DNA of 47,645 bases from Betaproteobacteria bacterium UBA5216 (GTDB taxonomy: Bacteria > Pseudomonadota > Gammaproteobacteria > Burkholderiales > SG8-41), in NCBI GenBank assembly GCA_002412495.1, contig DHVE01000023.1, positions 1 through 47,645 on the forward strand, in the 5' to 3' direction. Every line of letters begins with the position of its first letter. Within the stretch, counting starts at the first letter, position 1. This document shows positions 1 to 7,518 of this stretch, piece by piece. The notes below the pieces were generated by a model. That model searched no databases, was not told the DNA's origin, and saw nothing but the letters and a program-made list of their open reading frames with translations. The position numbers and the translations under genes were made by a program.

Positions 1-2
1 GA

Positions 3-476
3 GTGAGCGCCGAGACCGAGTTCTACGTGCCTAACGATGACATCCTTCGTGAACTTGGCCGCCTGCAGATCCGACACAGTCATCTAGACCACACGCTTCG
101 GCTAGCGATCAAGCGAATGCTTGGGATCTCGATTGACGATACAGGTTACTGGAACGAGACCCGCGGAATGGCTAAGACGTTACGGGATCGCGCCCGAGAA
201 CACATTGCTGAGCGATATGGCAAGGAAGATGACATGGTCGAAACGCTCAACCAGGTCCTCGACGATGCCGAAGTGGCAACCACTCAGAGAAATCGACTGC
301 TGCATAGCGTGTGGATGAAGGCGCTTGATGGGGAGCCAGTCCTGCACGACCGGGACAACACGCTGAAGATGCACGTTGGCTTTAAGCTTCCCAGCGTCGA
401 GGAAGTCGCAAGTGTCAGCGAGCGGGTCGAGCGCATTCAGAGGGTGCTCAATCATCTCACGCGGAAGAGCTTGTAG
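3..476 (+). CDS. Integron cassette protein, HEPN-like, unknown function
   Basis: This 157-residue, apparently all-helical soluble protein is not recognised as a named family. It starts with GTG at the extreme left edge, so a longer upstream start cannot be excluded. Around residues 96-101 it carries RNRLLH, which fits the R-x4-H signature of HEPN nucleases (often R-N-x3-H). No signal peptide or membrane segment is visible. The gene ends about 47 bases before an attC site on the same strand, the usual arrangement of an integron gene cassette. HEPN proteins are often RNases in toxin-antitoxin or defence modules, but no antitoxin partner (for example a MNT nucleotidyltransferase) is visible here. 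The HEPN assignment is inferred from one motif plus helical character; the reading frame itself is convincing. Confidence 0.75.
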   Translation: MSAETEFYVPNDDILRELGRLQIRHSHLDHTLRLAIKRMLGISIDDTGYWNETRGMAKTLRDRAREHIAERYGKEDDMVETLNQVLDDAEVATTQRNRLLHSVWMKALDGEPVLHDRDNTLKMHVGFKLPSVEEVASVSERVERIQRVLNHLTRKSL

Positions 477-523
477 GTTTCCATGGCCCAAAGCGAACAC
501 CGCGAATGCCATGGGAGAATGAC

Positions 524-586
524 GCCCAACCCGGCATTCGAGCGGACGCGCCAAAAGCGGCGCGCCGTTCAATTCTTTCGTTAGCA
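524..586 (+). other. attC: Integron attC recombination site (59-base element)
   Basis: The left core site GCCCAAC (524-530) fits RYYYAAC, and the right core GTTAGCA (580-586) is close to GTTRRRY. Between them lies an imperfect palindrome: GAGCGGACGCGCC, a six-base loop AAAAGC, then GGCGCGCCGTTC. It pairs except for one unpaired A and a G-T wobble, the kind of extrahelical base that sets strand choice by IntI. The stretch AATTCTTTCGTTAG resembles the right end of well-known aadA-type attC sites. The length of 63 bp is within the family range. It directly follows the cassette gene at 3-476. No integrase or second attC is in the window, and sequence to the right looks like ordinary chromosome. 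Confidence 0.85.
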
Positions 587-717
587 GCACAATCAATGCG
601 TGCCGTCCCCGCGACCACACAACCTCTCCCCGTCACGCAATAAAATAGCAACAAACCGCATGGGCGCGTTGCACTCCCGTATGCACAGCGCACGCCGCGA
701 ATGACCGATGCAATCCG

Positions 718-1689
718 TCACTCCGCCTTCGCGCCCGTCTCCCGCACCAGCGCGCCCCACTTCGCCGTCTCTGCCGCCAGAAAATCCGCAAATGCCCTGG
801 GCGACGCCGATGGCGCGGCATTCACGGTGTCGGTCAGCAGATGATCGCGCACGTCGGGCATTTGCAGCACCGCTGAAAAATCCTTGTGCAGTTTGTTGAC
901 GATGGTCGCAGGTGTGCGCGCGGGCGCCATCATGCCGTACCACGCCGCCGCTTCGAAGTTGGGGTAGCCCGATTCATGGAGCGTAGGGATGTCCGTCATG
1001 GCGGGTGAACGCTTCAAGGTGGTCACGGCCAGCGCGCGCAGCCGTCCGGCGCGAATATGCGGCAGCGCCGTGGCGGAACCGAAGGTCAGGTGTACGCGCC
1101 CGGCGATGAGGTCGAGCACCACCGCGCCGCCGCCTTTATACGGCACGTGCAGCAGATTGACGCCCGCCACTTTGCGAAACAGTTCGCCCGCGAGATGCTG
1201 CGACGAACCGATGCCCGCCGAGCCGAAGGAATACGCGCCCGGCTTGGCTTTCGCGAGCGCGGCGAGTTCCTGCACATTTTTCGCGCCCACCGGCGGATAA
1301 ATCGCCAGGATGTTCGGCACCTCCGCGAGTTTGGTCACCGGCTCGAAATCCTTAACCGAATCGTACGGCAGCTTGCGCAGCGCCGGGTTGATGGCATGCG
1401 CGGGGCTGACCATCACGATGGTGTGGCCGTCCGGCTGGGCCTTGGCGCCGATCTCGGTGCCGAGCACGCCGCCCGCCCCGGAACGCGGATCGACCACCAC
1501 TTGCCTGCCCCATAGCTCGGTGAGTTTCGGCGCCGTCAGCCGCGCGATCATGTCAGGTGCCCCGCCAGGGGCGCCGAATGACAACACCAGCCGCACCGGG
1601 CGCACCGGCCAGGCGTCGGCGGCAAACACCGGCGTGTTGCAGGCCGCGATAACCATCGCGGCAATAATCGACATTTGCTTTCGCTTCAC
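718..1689 (-). CDS. Bug/TctC family tripartite tricarboxylate transporter receptor
   Basis: Periplasmic solute-binding receptor of the Bug family, 323 residues, the usual length. It has a signal peptide of about 23 residues ending PVFA-A, then the WPVRPVRLVLSF strand and the family motifs PGGAPDMIAR, DPRSGAGGVLG and LPYDSVKDFEPV. Such proteins bind small organic acids or amides and feed TctAB-type carriers. No tctA or tctB gene is in the window, so the ligand and partner are unknown. The GTG start at 1689 is favoured because a GGAGG-type ribosome site lies a few bases upstream. It is transcribed towards the integron end and divergently from the DUF898 gene. Confidence 0.92.
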   Translation of the reverse strand: MKRKQMSIIAAMVIAACNTPVFAADAWPVRPVRLVLSFGAPGGAPDMIARLTAPKLTELWGRQVVVDPRSGAGGVLGTEIGAKAQPDGHTIVMVSPAHAINPALRKLPYDSVKDFEPVTKLAEVPNILAIYPPVGAKNVQELAALAKAKPGAYSFGSAGIGSSQHLAGELFRKVAGVNLLHVPYKGGGAVVLDLIAGRVHLTFGSATALPHIRAGRLRALAVTTLKRSPAMTDIPTLHESGYPNFEAAAWYGMMAPARTPATIVNKLHKDFSAVLQMPDVRDHLLTDTVNAAPSASPRAFADFLAAETAKWGALVRETGAKAE

Positions 1690-1884
1690 CTTCCCTCCAT
1701 TCCGCCATTCGTGCTTTTGATTTTCTGATGCTACCGCCCCGCGCCTTACGTGCGCGCGGGTTCACATGATAGCCCCATCGGCGAAACGCCCCCGGCGCGT
1801 GCGCGGCCTGCACGCCCGGCATAAAATCATGCTGTAATGCGACGGTGAAAGTAGCCGTACCGTAAAACCCAAGGGAGCGCCACC

Positions 1885-2958
1885 ATGACCCCGGAAGCGA
1901 GCAGCACCCCGAACGGACAAATCGAGTTCACCGGCAACGGCAGCGAGTATTTTCGCATCTGGATCGTCAATCTCGCGCTAACCATTCTGACGCTCGGCAT
2001 TTATTCGGCGTGGGCCAAGGTGCGGCGCCTGCAGTATTTTTATCGCAACACCGCGTTGATGGGGCATGGCTTCGATTACCACGGTGATCCGGTGGCGATT
2101 TTGAAGGGCCGCATCACCGGCATTGTGTTGCTGGTGGCGTATAACGGCGCGTTTGCCGTCAGCATGCGGCTGGGGTTATTGATTCTGCTGATTTTGCTGG
2201 CGGTGTTTCCATGGCTGCTGCAGCGTTCGTTGTGCTTCCGGCTGCACAACAGCAGCTATCGTGGCCTGCGGTTTCGTTTTACCGGATCGGTCAAGGATGC
2301 TTACGAGGCTTTTCTGGTATGGCCGATCGCGAGTTATCTCACGCTGGGCGGCTTGATGCCGCTGGCGCACCAGCGCATCAAGGAATACCAGCACAATCAC
2401 AGTGCATATGGCACGGCGCCCTTTCACTTCAGCGCGAAGGCCGGGGATTTCTATCGCATTTACCTGAAAATACTCGGCCTCATGTTTCTGATGGGGCTGT
2501 TGATCCCCCTTATTGTCTACGGCATTCATCTCGCGTCACCCGGCATTTTCGACGGCTTCAAGAGCAAGAACCCCGAGGTGGTCGGCAAGCTGATCGGCGT
2601 TATATTCATGGTGATCATGGTTTTTTATCTGGTGTTTTTTCTGCTGGTCGGCCCGTGGTTCGCCGCACGCATACAAAATCTGGTGTGGAACCACACCGCG
2701 CTCGGCGTGCATGTGATGGCCAGCCACGTACGCGCGCGCGACCTGTTTAAAATCTACTTCACCAATTTCATCGCCATCATCCTGACGCTGGGCCTGTTCA
2801 AACCCTTCGCCGATATCCGCGTCGCGCGTTACCGGCTCACGCACATGGCGTTGAACGCGCAGAGCAGCCTGGACGAGTTTTTTGCGCAGGAGCAGCAGGC
2901 CGTCAATGCGCTGGGCGAAGAAACCGCCAACGTTTTCGATGTCGATATCTCCTTCTGA
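1885..2958 (+). CDS. DUF898 family (YjgN-like) inner-membrane protein
   Basis: Polytopic membrane protein of 357 residues. It contains a recurring unit with the pattern F-x-G-x3-(D/E)-(Y/L)-F-(R/K)-I, a hydrophobic helix, then a T-L-G-(I/L)-(Y/F) turn followed by basic residues. The unit is clearest near residues 12-50 and 275-320 and more degenerate in between. This is typical of DUF898/YjgN, whose function is unknown. The ATG at 1885 is preceded by AAGGGAGC. Its last 20 bases overlap the start of the M48 protease gene, so the two are almost certainly cotranscribed; this pairing recurs in other proteobacteria and suggests membrane protein quality control or signalling (inference). Confidence 0.88.
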   Translation: MTPEASSTPNGQIEFTGNGSEYFRIWIVNLALTILTLGIYSAWAKVRRLQYFYRNTALMGHGFDYHGDPVAILKGRITGIVLLVAYNGAFAVSMRLGLLILLILLAVFPWLLQRSLCFRLHNSSYRGLRFRFTGSVKDAYEAFLVWPIASYLTLGGLMPLAHQRIKEYQHNHSAYGTAPFHFSAKAGDFYRIYLKILGLMFLMGLLIPLIVYGIHLASPGIFDGFKSKNPEVVGKLIGVIFMVIMVFYLVFFLLVGPWFAARIQNLVWNHTALGVHVMASHVRARDLFKIYFTNFIAIILTLGLFKPFADIRVARYRLTHMALNAQSSLDEFFAQEQQAVNALGEETANVFDVDISF

Positions 2959-4048
2959 CACCGGCACGCCGAAGGCCGCACCCGGCGGCGAAGCGGTCAT
3001 CGTCAACGCCACTTATTTTGACGGCCGCAGCGCGCTCGCGCACGCTGTTACCCTGTCGCTTGCCGGGGACGTTTTGCAACTGCGCGGCCACGGTATTGCG
3101 CGCGACGATCCCGTCACCGCGCTGCGGGTATCCGAGCCGATGGGCGCGGCGCCCCGGCTGATTTCGTTCCCCGGTGGCGCGCATTGCGAAGTGCGCGACC
3201 ACGCGGGCATGGCGCGCATGCTCGCCGCTACCGGCTTCGAGGATGGTCTCGTGGTGCGGCTGCAACGCCGCTGGCGCTGGGCGCTGGCGTCGGTGGCAGT
3301 CACGCTCGCGGTGGTGTTCGCGGGTTATCACTGGGGACTGCCCGCGGCTTCGGAATGGCTCGCGTTTCAGATGCCCGACGCCGCGCTGGCGCGCATGGGC
3401 AGCAGCACGCTCGACGTGCTGGACCGCATTGCCTTGTCACCCAGCAAGCTGCCCGCCGCGCGGCAACAACAACTGCGCGATGCCTTTGCCTTGCTCGCGG
3501 CACCCGGCGGCGCGCAGACCCGCTATACGCTGCATTTTCGTGACGGCGGTACCATCGGCGCCAATGCCATGGCGCTGCCCGACGGCACGCTGGTGGTCAC
3601 CGATCAGTTGGTCGCGCTGGCCGCGCACGACGAGGAAATTCTCGCGGTGCTGACGCATGAACTCGGACACGTGCAGCGGCGGCACGGCTTGCGCATGCTG
3701 ATACAAGGCTCCATCGTTGCGTTCGTGGTGTCGTTTTACATCGGCGATGTCAGCAGTGTCGCCGCCGGGTTGCCGACCTTGCTGTTGCAGGCGCGCTACT
3801 CGCGCAATCACGAAACCGAAGCCGATCACTTTGGCGCGGCCATGCTCAAGGCCAACGGCATTTCACCACAACGCCTGGCGCAGATGCTCGAAAAACTCGA
3901 AGCCGCGCATCGCGCCAAGGCGGCCGCGAAATCCGACAAAGATAAAACCGCCACGGAATCGCAGGCACGCCGCGGCGGTATCGGCGATTATCTCGCCTCA
4001 CACCCGGCCACGCGCGAACGCATCGAGGCGCTCAACAACGCGCGTTAG
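2939..4048 (+). CDS. M48 family membrane-associated zinc metalloprotease
   Basis: About 369 residues from the ATG at 2939, which overlaps the end of the DUF898 gene by 20 bases. An in-frame extension to 2882 exists, but it lies inside the upstream gene and looks non-coding. An N-terminal soluble domain (residues 1-95) is followed by one transmembrane helix (about 103-125) and an M48 catalytic domain. The zinc motif HELGH (near 240-244) and the downstream ETEAD element (about 292-296) supply the expected zinc ligands and general base. Relatives degrade misfolded membrane or periplasmic proteins. The low-complexity segment AKAAAKSDKDK near residue 325 is probably a loop. Substrate unknown. Confidence 0.9.
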   Translation: MSISPSDTGTPKAAPGGEAVIVNATYFDGRSALAHAVTLSLAGDVLQLRGHGIARDDPVTALRVSEPMGAAPRLISFPGGAHCEVRDHAGMARMLAATGFEDGLVVRLQRRWRWALASVAVTLAVVFAGYHWGLPAASEWLAFQMPDAALARMGSSTLDVLDRIALSPSKLPAARQQQLRDAFALLAAPGGAQTRYTLHFRDGGTIGANAMALPDGTLVVTDQLVALAAHDEEILAVLTHELGHVQRRHGLRMLIQGSIVAFVVSFYIGDVSSVAAGLPTLLLQARYSRNHETEADHFGAAMLKANGISPQRLAQMLEKLEAAHRAKAAAKSDKDKTATESQARRGGIGDYLASHPATRERIEALNNAR

Positions 4049-4101
4049 CATGCGGCGTGATTGGTGTCTGCCGCGGTAGCTTCATGCTCCCATTATCTGT
4101 C

Positions 4102-4137
4102 CCCTCGTCCACGCGCGGGAGAGCGTCAGGACGAGGG
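4102..4137. terminator. Strong hairpin between convergent genes, candidate bidirectional terminator
   Basis: CCCTCGTCC (4102-4110) pairs perfectly with GGACGAGGG (4129-4137). Inside it, ACGC (4111-4114) pairs with GCGT (4123-4126), leaving a CA bulge and an 8-base loop. It sits between the convergent M48 protease and Bug receptor genes, where a shared terminator is expected. There is no U-tract on either side, so intrinsic termination is uncertain; transcript-end stabilisation is an alternative. Confidence 0.55.
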
Positions 4138-4157
4138 CCGCGATGCGCCGCGACAGT

Positions 4158-5165
4158 TCAATCCACGCGCGCGCCTGAGTACTTCACCACTTTCGCCCAT
4201 TTCGCGATGTCGTTGCGGATGATCGTGCCGAATGCTTCGGGCGTGCTGCCCACGGCATCGCCGCCATCGATGGCAATGCGTTGCCGCAGTTCATCGGTCC
4301 GCAGGCTGCGTACGATTTCGGCATTGAGTTTCATCACGATCTCGCGTGGCGTACCGGCCGGCGCCAGTACGCCGTACCACGCCGTCGCTTCGTAGCCCGG
4401 CAAGCCGGATTCAGCGATGGTCGGCACGTCCGGCGCGGAACCGGAACGTGACAAGGTGGTTACGCCCAGCGCGCGCGCCTTGCCGCTTTTCATCGCGGGT
4501 AATGCCGGCGGCAGATTGGGCAATGCAAGCGCCACCTGCCCCGAGGCCACGCCGATAACCGCCGCGGGCGCGCCCCGGAACGGCACATGCACCAGATTCA
4601 ACCCGGCCATGGCCCGAAACAGTTCGCCGGACAAATGCGCGGTGCTGCCGTTGCCGCCAGAACCGAATGACATTTCGCCGGGCCGCGTACGAGCCAGCGC
4701 GATCAGCGCCTTGATGTTGTTCACCGGCAACGCGGGATGAACAATCAGCACATTAGGCGCGGTGGAGACCAGCGACACCGGGGCGAAATCACGCACCGGG
4801 TCGTAGCCGAGCCGGGGATACAGGCTGACATTGACCGCGTGCGAACCGGCATTGGCCATCATCAATGTGTAGCCGTCGGGCGGCGATTTGGCGGCGAGTT
4901 CGGAGCCGATAATGCCGCCGGCCCCCGGCCGGTTATCGATCACGACGGGCTGCCCCAGCGCCTCGGTGATTTTCTGGCCGATGGCGCGCGCCATGATGTC
5001 CGGCCCGCCACCCGGTGACGAACCGACAATCATTTTAATGGGCTTTGCGGGGTAACCGGTCTGCGGCTGCGTCTGAGGCTGCGCCTGCGCAATGCCGGCC
5101 ACCAGCATCGCGGCCCACGCCGTGCTCGCGCATTTGACCTGATTATTCGCGCCACGCATGCCCAT
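4158..5165 (-). CDS. Bug/TctC family solute receptor
   Basis: Second Bug-type periplasmic receptor. From the ATG at 5165 it is about 335 residues with a signal peptide ending GIAQA-Q. In-frame starts as far up as 5219 would add residues that do not look like a signal peptide, and none has a clear ribosome site. Family motifs are present: YPAKPIKMIVGSSPGGGPDI, DNRPGAGGIIGSELAAKSPP, LGYDPVRDFAPVSLV and LSGELFRAMAGLNLVHVPF. The adjacent hydrophobic strand and glycine loops form the two-lobed binding fold. No transporter subunits lie beside it. It converges on the M48 protease gene and is divergent from the 45-residue membrane ORF. Confidence 0.92.
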   Translation of the reverse strand: MGMRGANNQVKCASTAWAAMLVAGIAQAQPQTQPQTGYPAKPIKMIVGSSPGGGPDIMARAIGQKITEALGQPVVIDNRPGAGGIIGSELAAKSPPDGYTLMMANAGSHAVNVSLYPRLGYDPVRDFAPVSLVSTAPNVLIVHPALPVNNIKALIALARTRPGEMSFGSGGNGSTAHLSGELFRAMAGLNLVHVPFRGAPAAVIGVASGQVALALPNLPPALPAMKSGKARALGVTTLSRSGSAPDVPTIAESGLPGYEATAWYGVLAPAGTPREIVMKLNAEIVRSLRTDELRQRIAIDGGDAVGSTPEAFGTIIRNDIAKWAKVVKYSGARVD

Positions 5166-5230
5166 CGTATAATTTGTGCCAATCAAGGTATTGGGTTCCA
5201 TGGCGCGGCATGCTAGCACGCCGCGCCCCG

Positions 5231-5259
5231 CTCACAAGTCCCCCGTGATCCTGTATTAT
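5231..5259 (+). promoter_or_regulatory. Sigma70-like promoter for the 45-residue membrane ORF
   Basis: CTCACA (5231-5236) and TATTAT (5254-5259) are separated by exactly 17 bases. They are followed by a ribosome site GGAG (5278-5281) and an ATG at 5289, giving a leader of about 23 nt. The -35 hexamer matches four of six consensus positions and the -10 five of six. Confidence 0.5.
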
Positions 5260-5288
5260 GCTTGTGCATACACCTGCGGAGCGAAAAC

Positions 5289-5426
5289 ATGTTTTATGCC
5301 TTCTATGTCGTTGCGATCACCATTCTGATCCTGCACTTTACAGGCTGGCTCAAGCGCAACAATCTGGAATGGGTCGTGCTGGTGCTGGCGGTTGCGACCT
5401 TCCCCGCGGTGATTTTTCTGCGGTAA
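5289..5426 (+). CDS. Small 45-residue membrane protein, unknown
   Basis: A short ORF that automated length cut-offs would miss. The product starts MFYAFYVVAITILILHF and has two hydrophobic segments (about 4-18 and 28-43) separated by a polar turn, WLKRNNLEW. It ends in LR followed by TAA. Support comes from a GGAG ribosome site 7 bases before the ATG, a candidate promoter at 5231-5259, and the absence of any other gene in this gap. The topology would be a helical hairpin with both ends on the same side. It stands alone on the plus strand between a Bug receptor and a TauE exporter. No family is recognised. Confidence 0.65.
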   Translation: MFYAFYVVAITILILHFTGWLKRNNLEWVVLVLAVATFPAVIFLR

Positions 5427-5490
5427 CGCTTCGACCCTTTGACCCTGCGCCCCTCGGCCCCTTCAATCATCAGGCACGCGCCCGCCGCGC

Positions 5491-6237
5491 TTACTTCAGC
5501 ATGAGCAGCACGCCGCTCGCCAGCATGACGGCCCCCACCATGCGACTGAACATTTGCTGATCGACACGTTGCGCAATCAGGCCACCCACGCGCCCCGCTC
5601 CATACGCCAGCGGTAACGCCACCGCCAGCAACAGCAATACTTTTTGCGTAATCAGTCCGGCTATCAACAGCCCGACCAACCGCGTCATGCCCATCACGAG
5701 CATCAGCATATTCATGGTGGCGCGAAATCCGTCTTTCTCGATTTTCAGCGAGTTGAGATACATCACGAACACCGGCCCCACGCCGCCGCCAAACACCGAT
5801 CCGATGACCCCCGCGAACAAACTGATGGCCGCCGCCACCGGCGTCAGCCAGCGTCGCGGGATGGTAGGCGTTTTTCCTTTAGAAACAAGCATATATAAAG
5901 AATAAAGCACTACGAACAATCCGAACGCGCGTGTTAACGGCTTGGCGTCGATGTTGGCCAGAAAAAAAATCCCGGCAATGATGCCGGTGATCGCGAACGG
6001 CACGATGCGCGCGATTTCACGCCATGCCACCTTGCGCCAGTCGCTCACGCCCTGCGAGATGGACGTGACCGTGTTCATGCCCGACAACACCGGCACCACC
6101 AATTGCAGCGGCATCAACAACGCCAGCATGGGCGCGGCCACCACGCCGCCGCCAAACCCCGCGCCGCCGCGCACGCAATAGGCCAGCACCACCGCGAACA
6201 CAAACAACGACCACTGCGTGCCGCTGAATTCAATCAT
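5491..6237 (-). CDS. TauE/SafE family sulfite/anion exporter-like membrane protein
   Basis: A 248-residue polytopic protein with about eight hydrophobic helices. N-terminal RGGAGFGGGVVAAPMLALL and the second-half FAGVIGSVFGGGVGPVFVMY form the two glycine-rich repeats characteristic of TauE/SafE (DUF81) carriers. The family moves sulfite, sulfoacetate or other organosulfur and anionic compounds across the inner membrane. Its ATG overlaps the TGA of the upstream MFS gene as ATGA (6234-6237), indicating translational coupling. The substrate cannot be deduced. Confidence 0.88.
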   Translation of the reverse strand: MIEFSGTQWSLFVFAVVLAYCVRGGAGFGGGVVAAPMLALLMPLQLVVPVLSGMNTVTSISQGVSDWRKVAWREIARIVPFAITGIIAGIFFLANIDAKPLTRAFGLFVVLYSLYMLVSKGKTPTIPRRWLTPVAAAISLFAGVIGSVFGGGVGPVFVMYLNSLKIEKDGFRATMNMLMLVMGMTRLVGLLIAGLITQKVLLLLAVALPLAYGAGRVGGLIAQRVDQQMFSRMVGAVMLASGVLLMLK

Positions 6238-7460
6238 GCCGCTCGCCGCGCGCTGGCCAGCGTGAGCAGCAGCGACCCAAATCCGCCCACCGCAAACAGT
6301 GACAGCACGCCAAAGGTCGTCGCATAGCTACCGCTCAATCGATAGATCAACGCGAACATCGCCGGGCCGATCAGAATGCCCGCGAAGTTCCACACCATTG
6401 CGCCGCTGGTGGCGACACTCACCTTGCCCGGCGGACTCAGGCGCGCGACCTCCGCGAGAAACAGACCATTCCAGCCGATCGCCGATGCGCCGAACGCCAT
6501 GAACAACAGCACCGTCAGTGCGCGCGGCCACTGCGCAGTCATCAGCGCCATCGCGCCGCAGCACACCACCATCACCGCGCTCAACACCGCCAGCAAGCGC
6601 AGACAATGGCCGGATCGATCAGCGATCCAGCCCCATGCGATACGCCCCGTCACGCCCGAACCCTGCGCCACCGAGAGCATCACGCCCGCCGCCACCAGCC
6701 CGTAGCCCGCGTCCTGCACCAGCATGGTGACCGCGAATGAACTCAGGCACAGTTGTACGCCCGACATGAACATCGAGGCCACCGACAGCCAGCGCAATTG
6801 CGGCAGGTGCCACAGCAGCATCATGCCCTCGCGCGCCTGCTGCCGCGCGCTGCCGCCCTGCGTCGTGCGGTCGTCGTCCCAGCGCGCGCGCACGCATTGC
6901 AGCGCGACGATCATGGCGAGCGCAAATCCAATCACCAGCAGCAACGCCCATTTCCAGCCCAGCAGCAAGGTGACCGGCGGCGCAACGAGCGCCACGATCA
7001 TCCAGCCCGCCGGCACGCATGTCTGCTTGATCGAGAACACCAGGTTGCGGTGCTTGGGCGGACTGAAACGAAACAGCACATGCGCGCCCGCCGGGGTCAT
7101 CACGCTCATCGCGGCACCGAGCAATATCGAGGCGATCACCAGCGCCGTGATGCCGCTCACCAGGGCCAGCGCCAGTGCCGCCACGCTTAACAGTAGCCCG
7201 CCCTGTATCGCGCGGCAGGCGCCATGGCGTGTAACCATCCACGTGAGAAACGGCGACGACAACATGGCCGCACCATAGATCAGGCTGATCTGATAGCCCA
7301 CTAGCGAGGGTTCGATGCCCATTTCAGCCGCCAGCTTCGGCGCGATCACCGGGAATACCGCGATGCCCATCACGGTACCGATCTGCGCCAGTGTGATCAA
7401 CGCAATCACTGCAACCAGCATGGAACGCGACAGCGCTGGTGATGCGGGTTCAGCAGACAC
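6234..7460 (-). CDS. MFS transporter, paralogue A
   Basis: Major facilitator with 12 predicted helices, about 408 residues from the GTG at 7460. That start is preferred because a TATAAT element at 7503-7508 would start transcription near 7496, excluding upstream codons, and because the resulting N-terminus aligns with paralogue B (IAPKLA near residue 40). ATG at 7421 is a second choice. FSIKQTCVPAGW in helix 5 matches FSIKQTGVPAGG in paralogue B, and SPPGKVSVATSG matches SPPGMAGAIAGG. The substrate is unknown. It is coupled by a 4-base overlap to the TauE gene. Confidence 0.85.
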   Translation of the reverse strand: MSAEPASPALSRSMLVAVIALITLAQIGTVMGIAVFPVIAPKLAAEMGIEPSLVGYQISLIYGAAMLSSPFLTWMVTRHGACRAIQGGLLLSVAALALALVSGITALVIASILLGAAMSVMTPAGAHVLFRFSPPKHRNLVFSIKQTCVPAGWMIVALVAPPVTLLLGWKWALLLVIGFALAMIVALQCVRARWDDDRTTQGGSARQQAREGMMLLWHLPQLRWLSVASMFMSGVQLCLSSFAVTMLVQDAGYGLVAAGVMLSVAQGSGVTGRIAWGWIADRSGHCLRLLAVLSAVMVVCCGAMALMTAQWPRALTVLLFMAFGASAIGWNGLFLAEVARLSPPGKVSVATSGAMVWNFAGILIGPAMFALIYRLSGSYATTFGVLSLFAVGGFGSLLLTLASARRAA

Positions 7461-7502
7461 GATGAATTTCAGCGAGGCGCATAACGACAGGAGGGAACGC
7501 CG

Positions 7503-7508
7503 ATTATA
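7503..7508 (-). promoter_or_regulatory. Consensus -10 element upstream of MFS paralogue A
   Basis: Perfect TATAAT on the minus strand just downstream of the MFS paralogue B stop codon. No convincing -35 hexamer lies 16-18 bases upstream, so it is either a weak promoter, an activator-dependent one, or chance. It was used here to choose the MFS start codon. Confidence 0.35.
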
Positions 7509-7518
7509 AACGCTTGCG

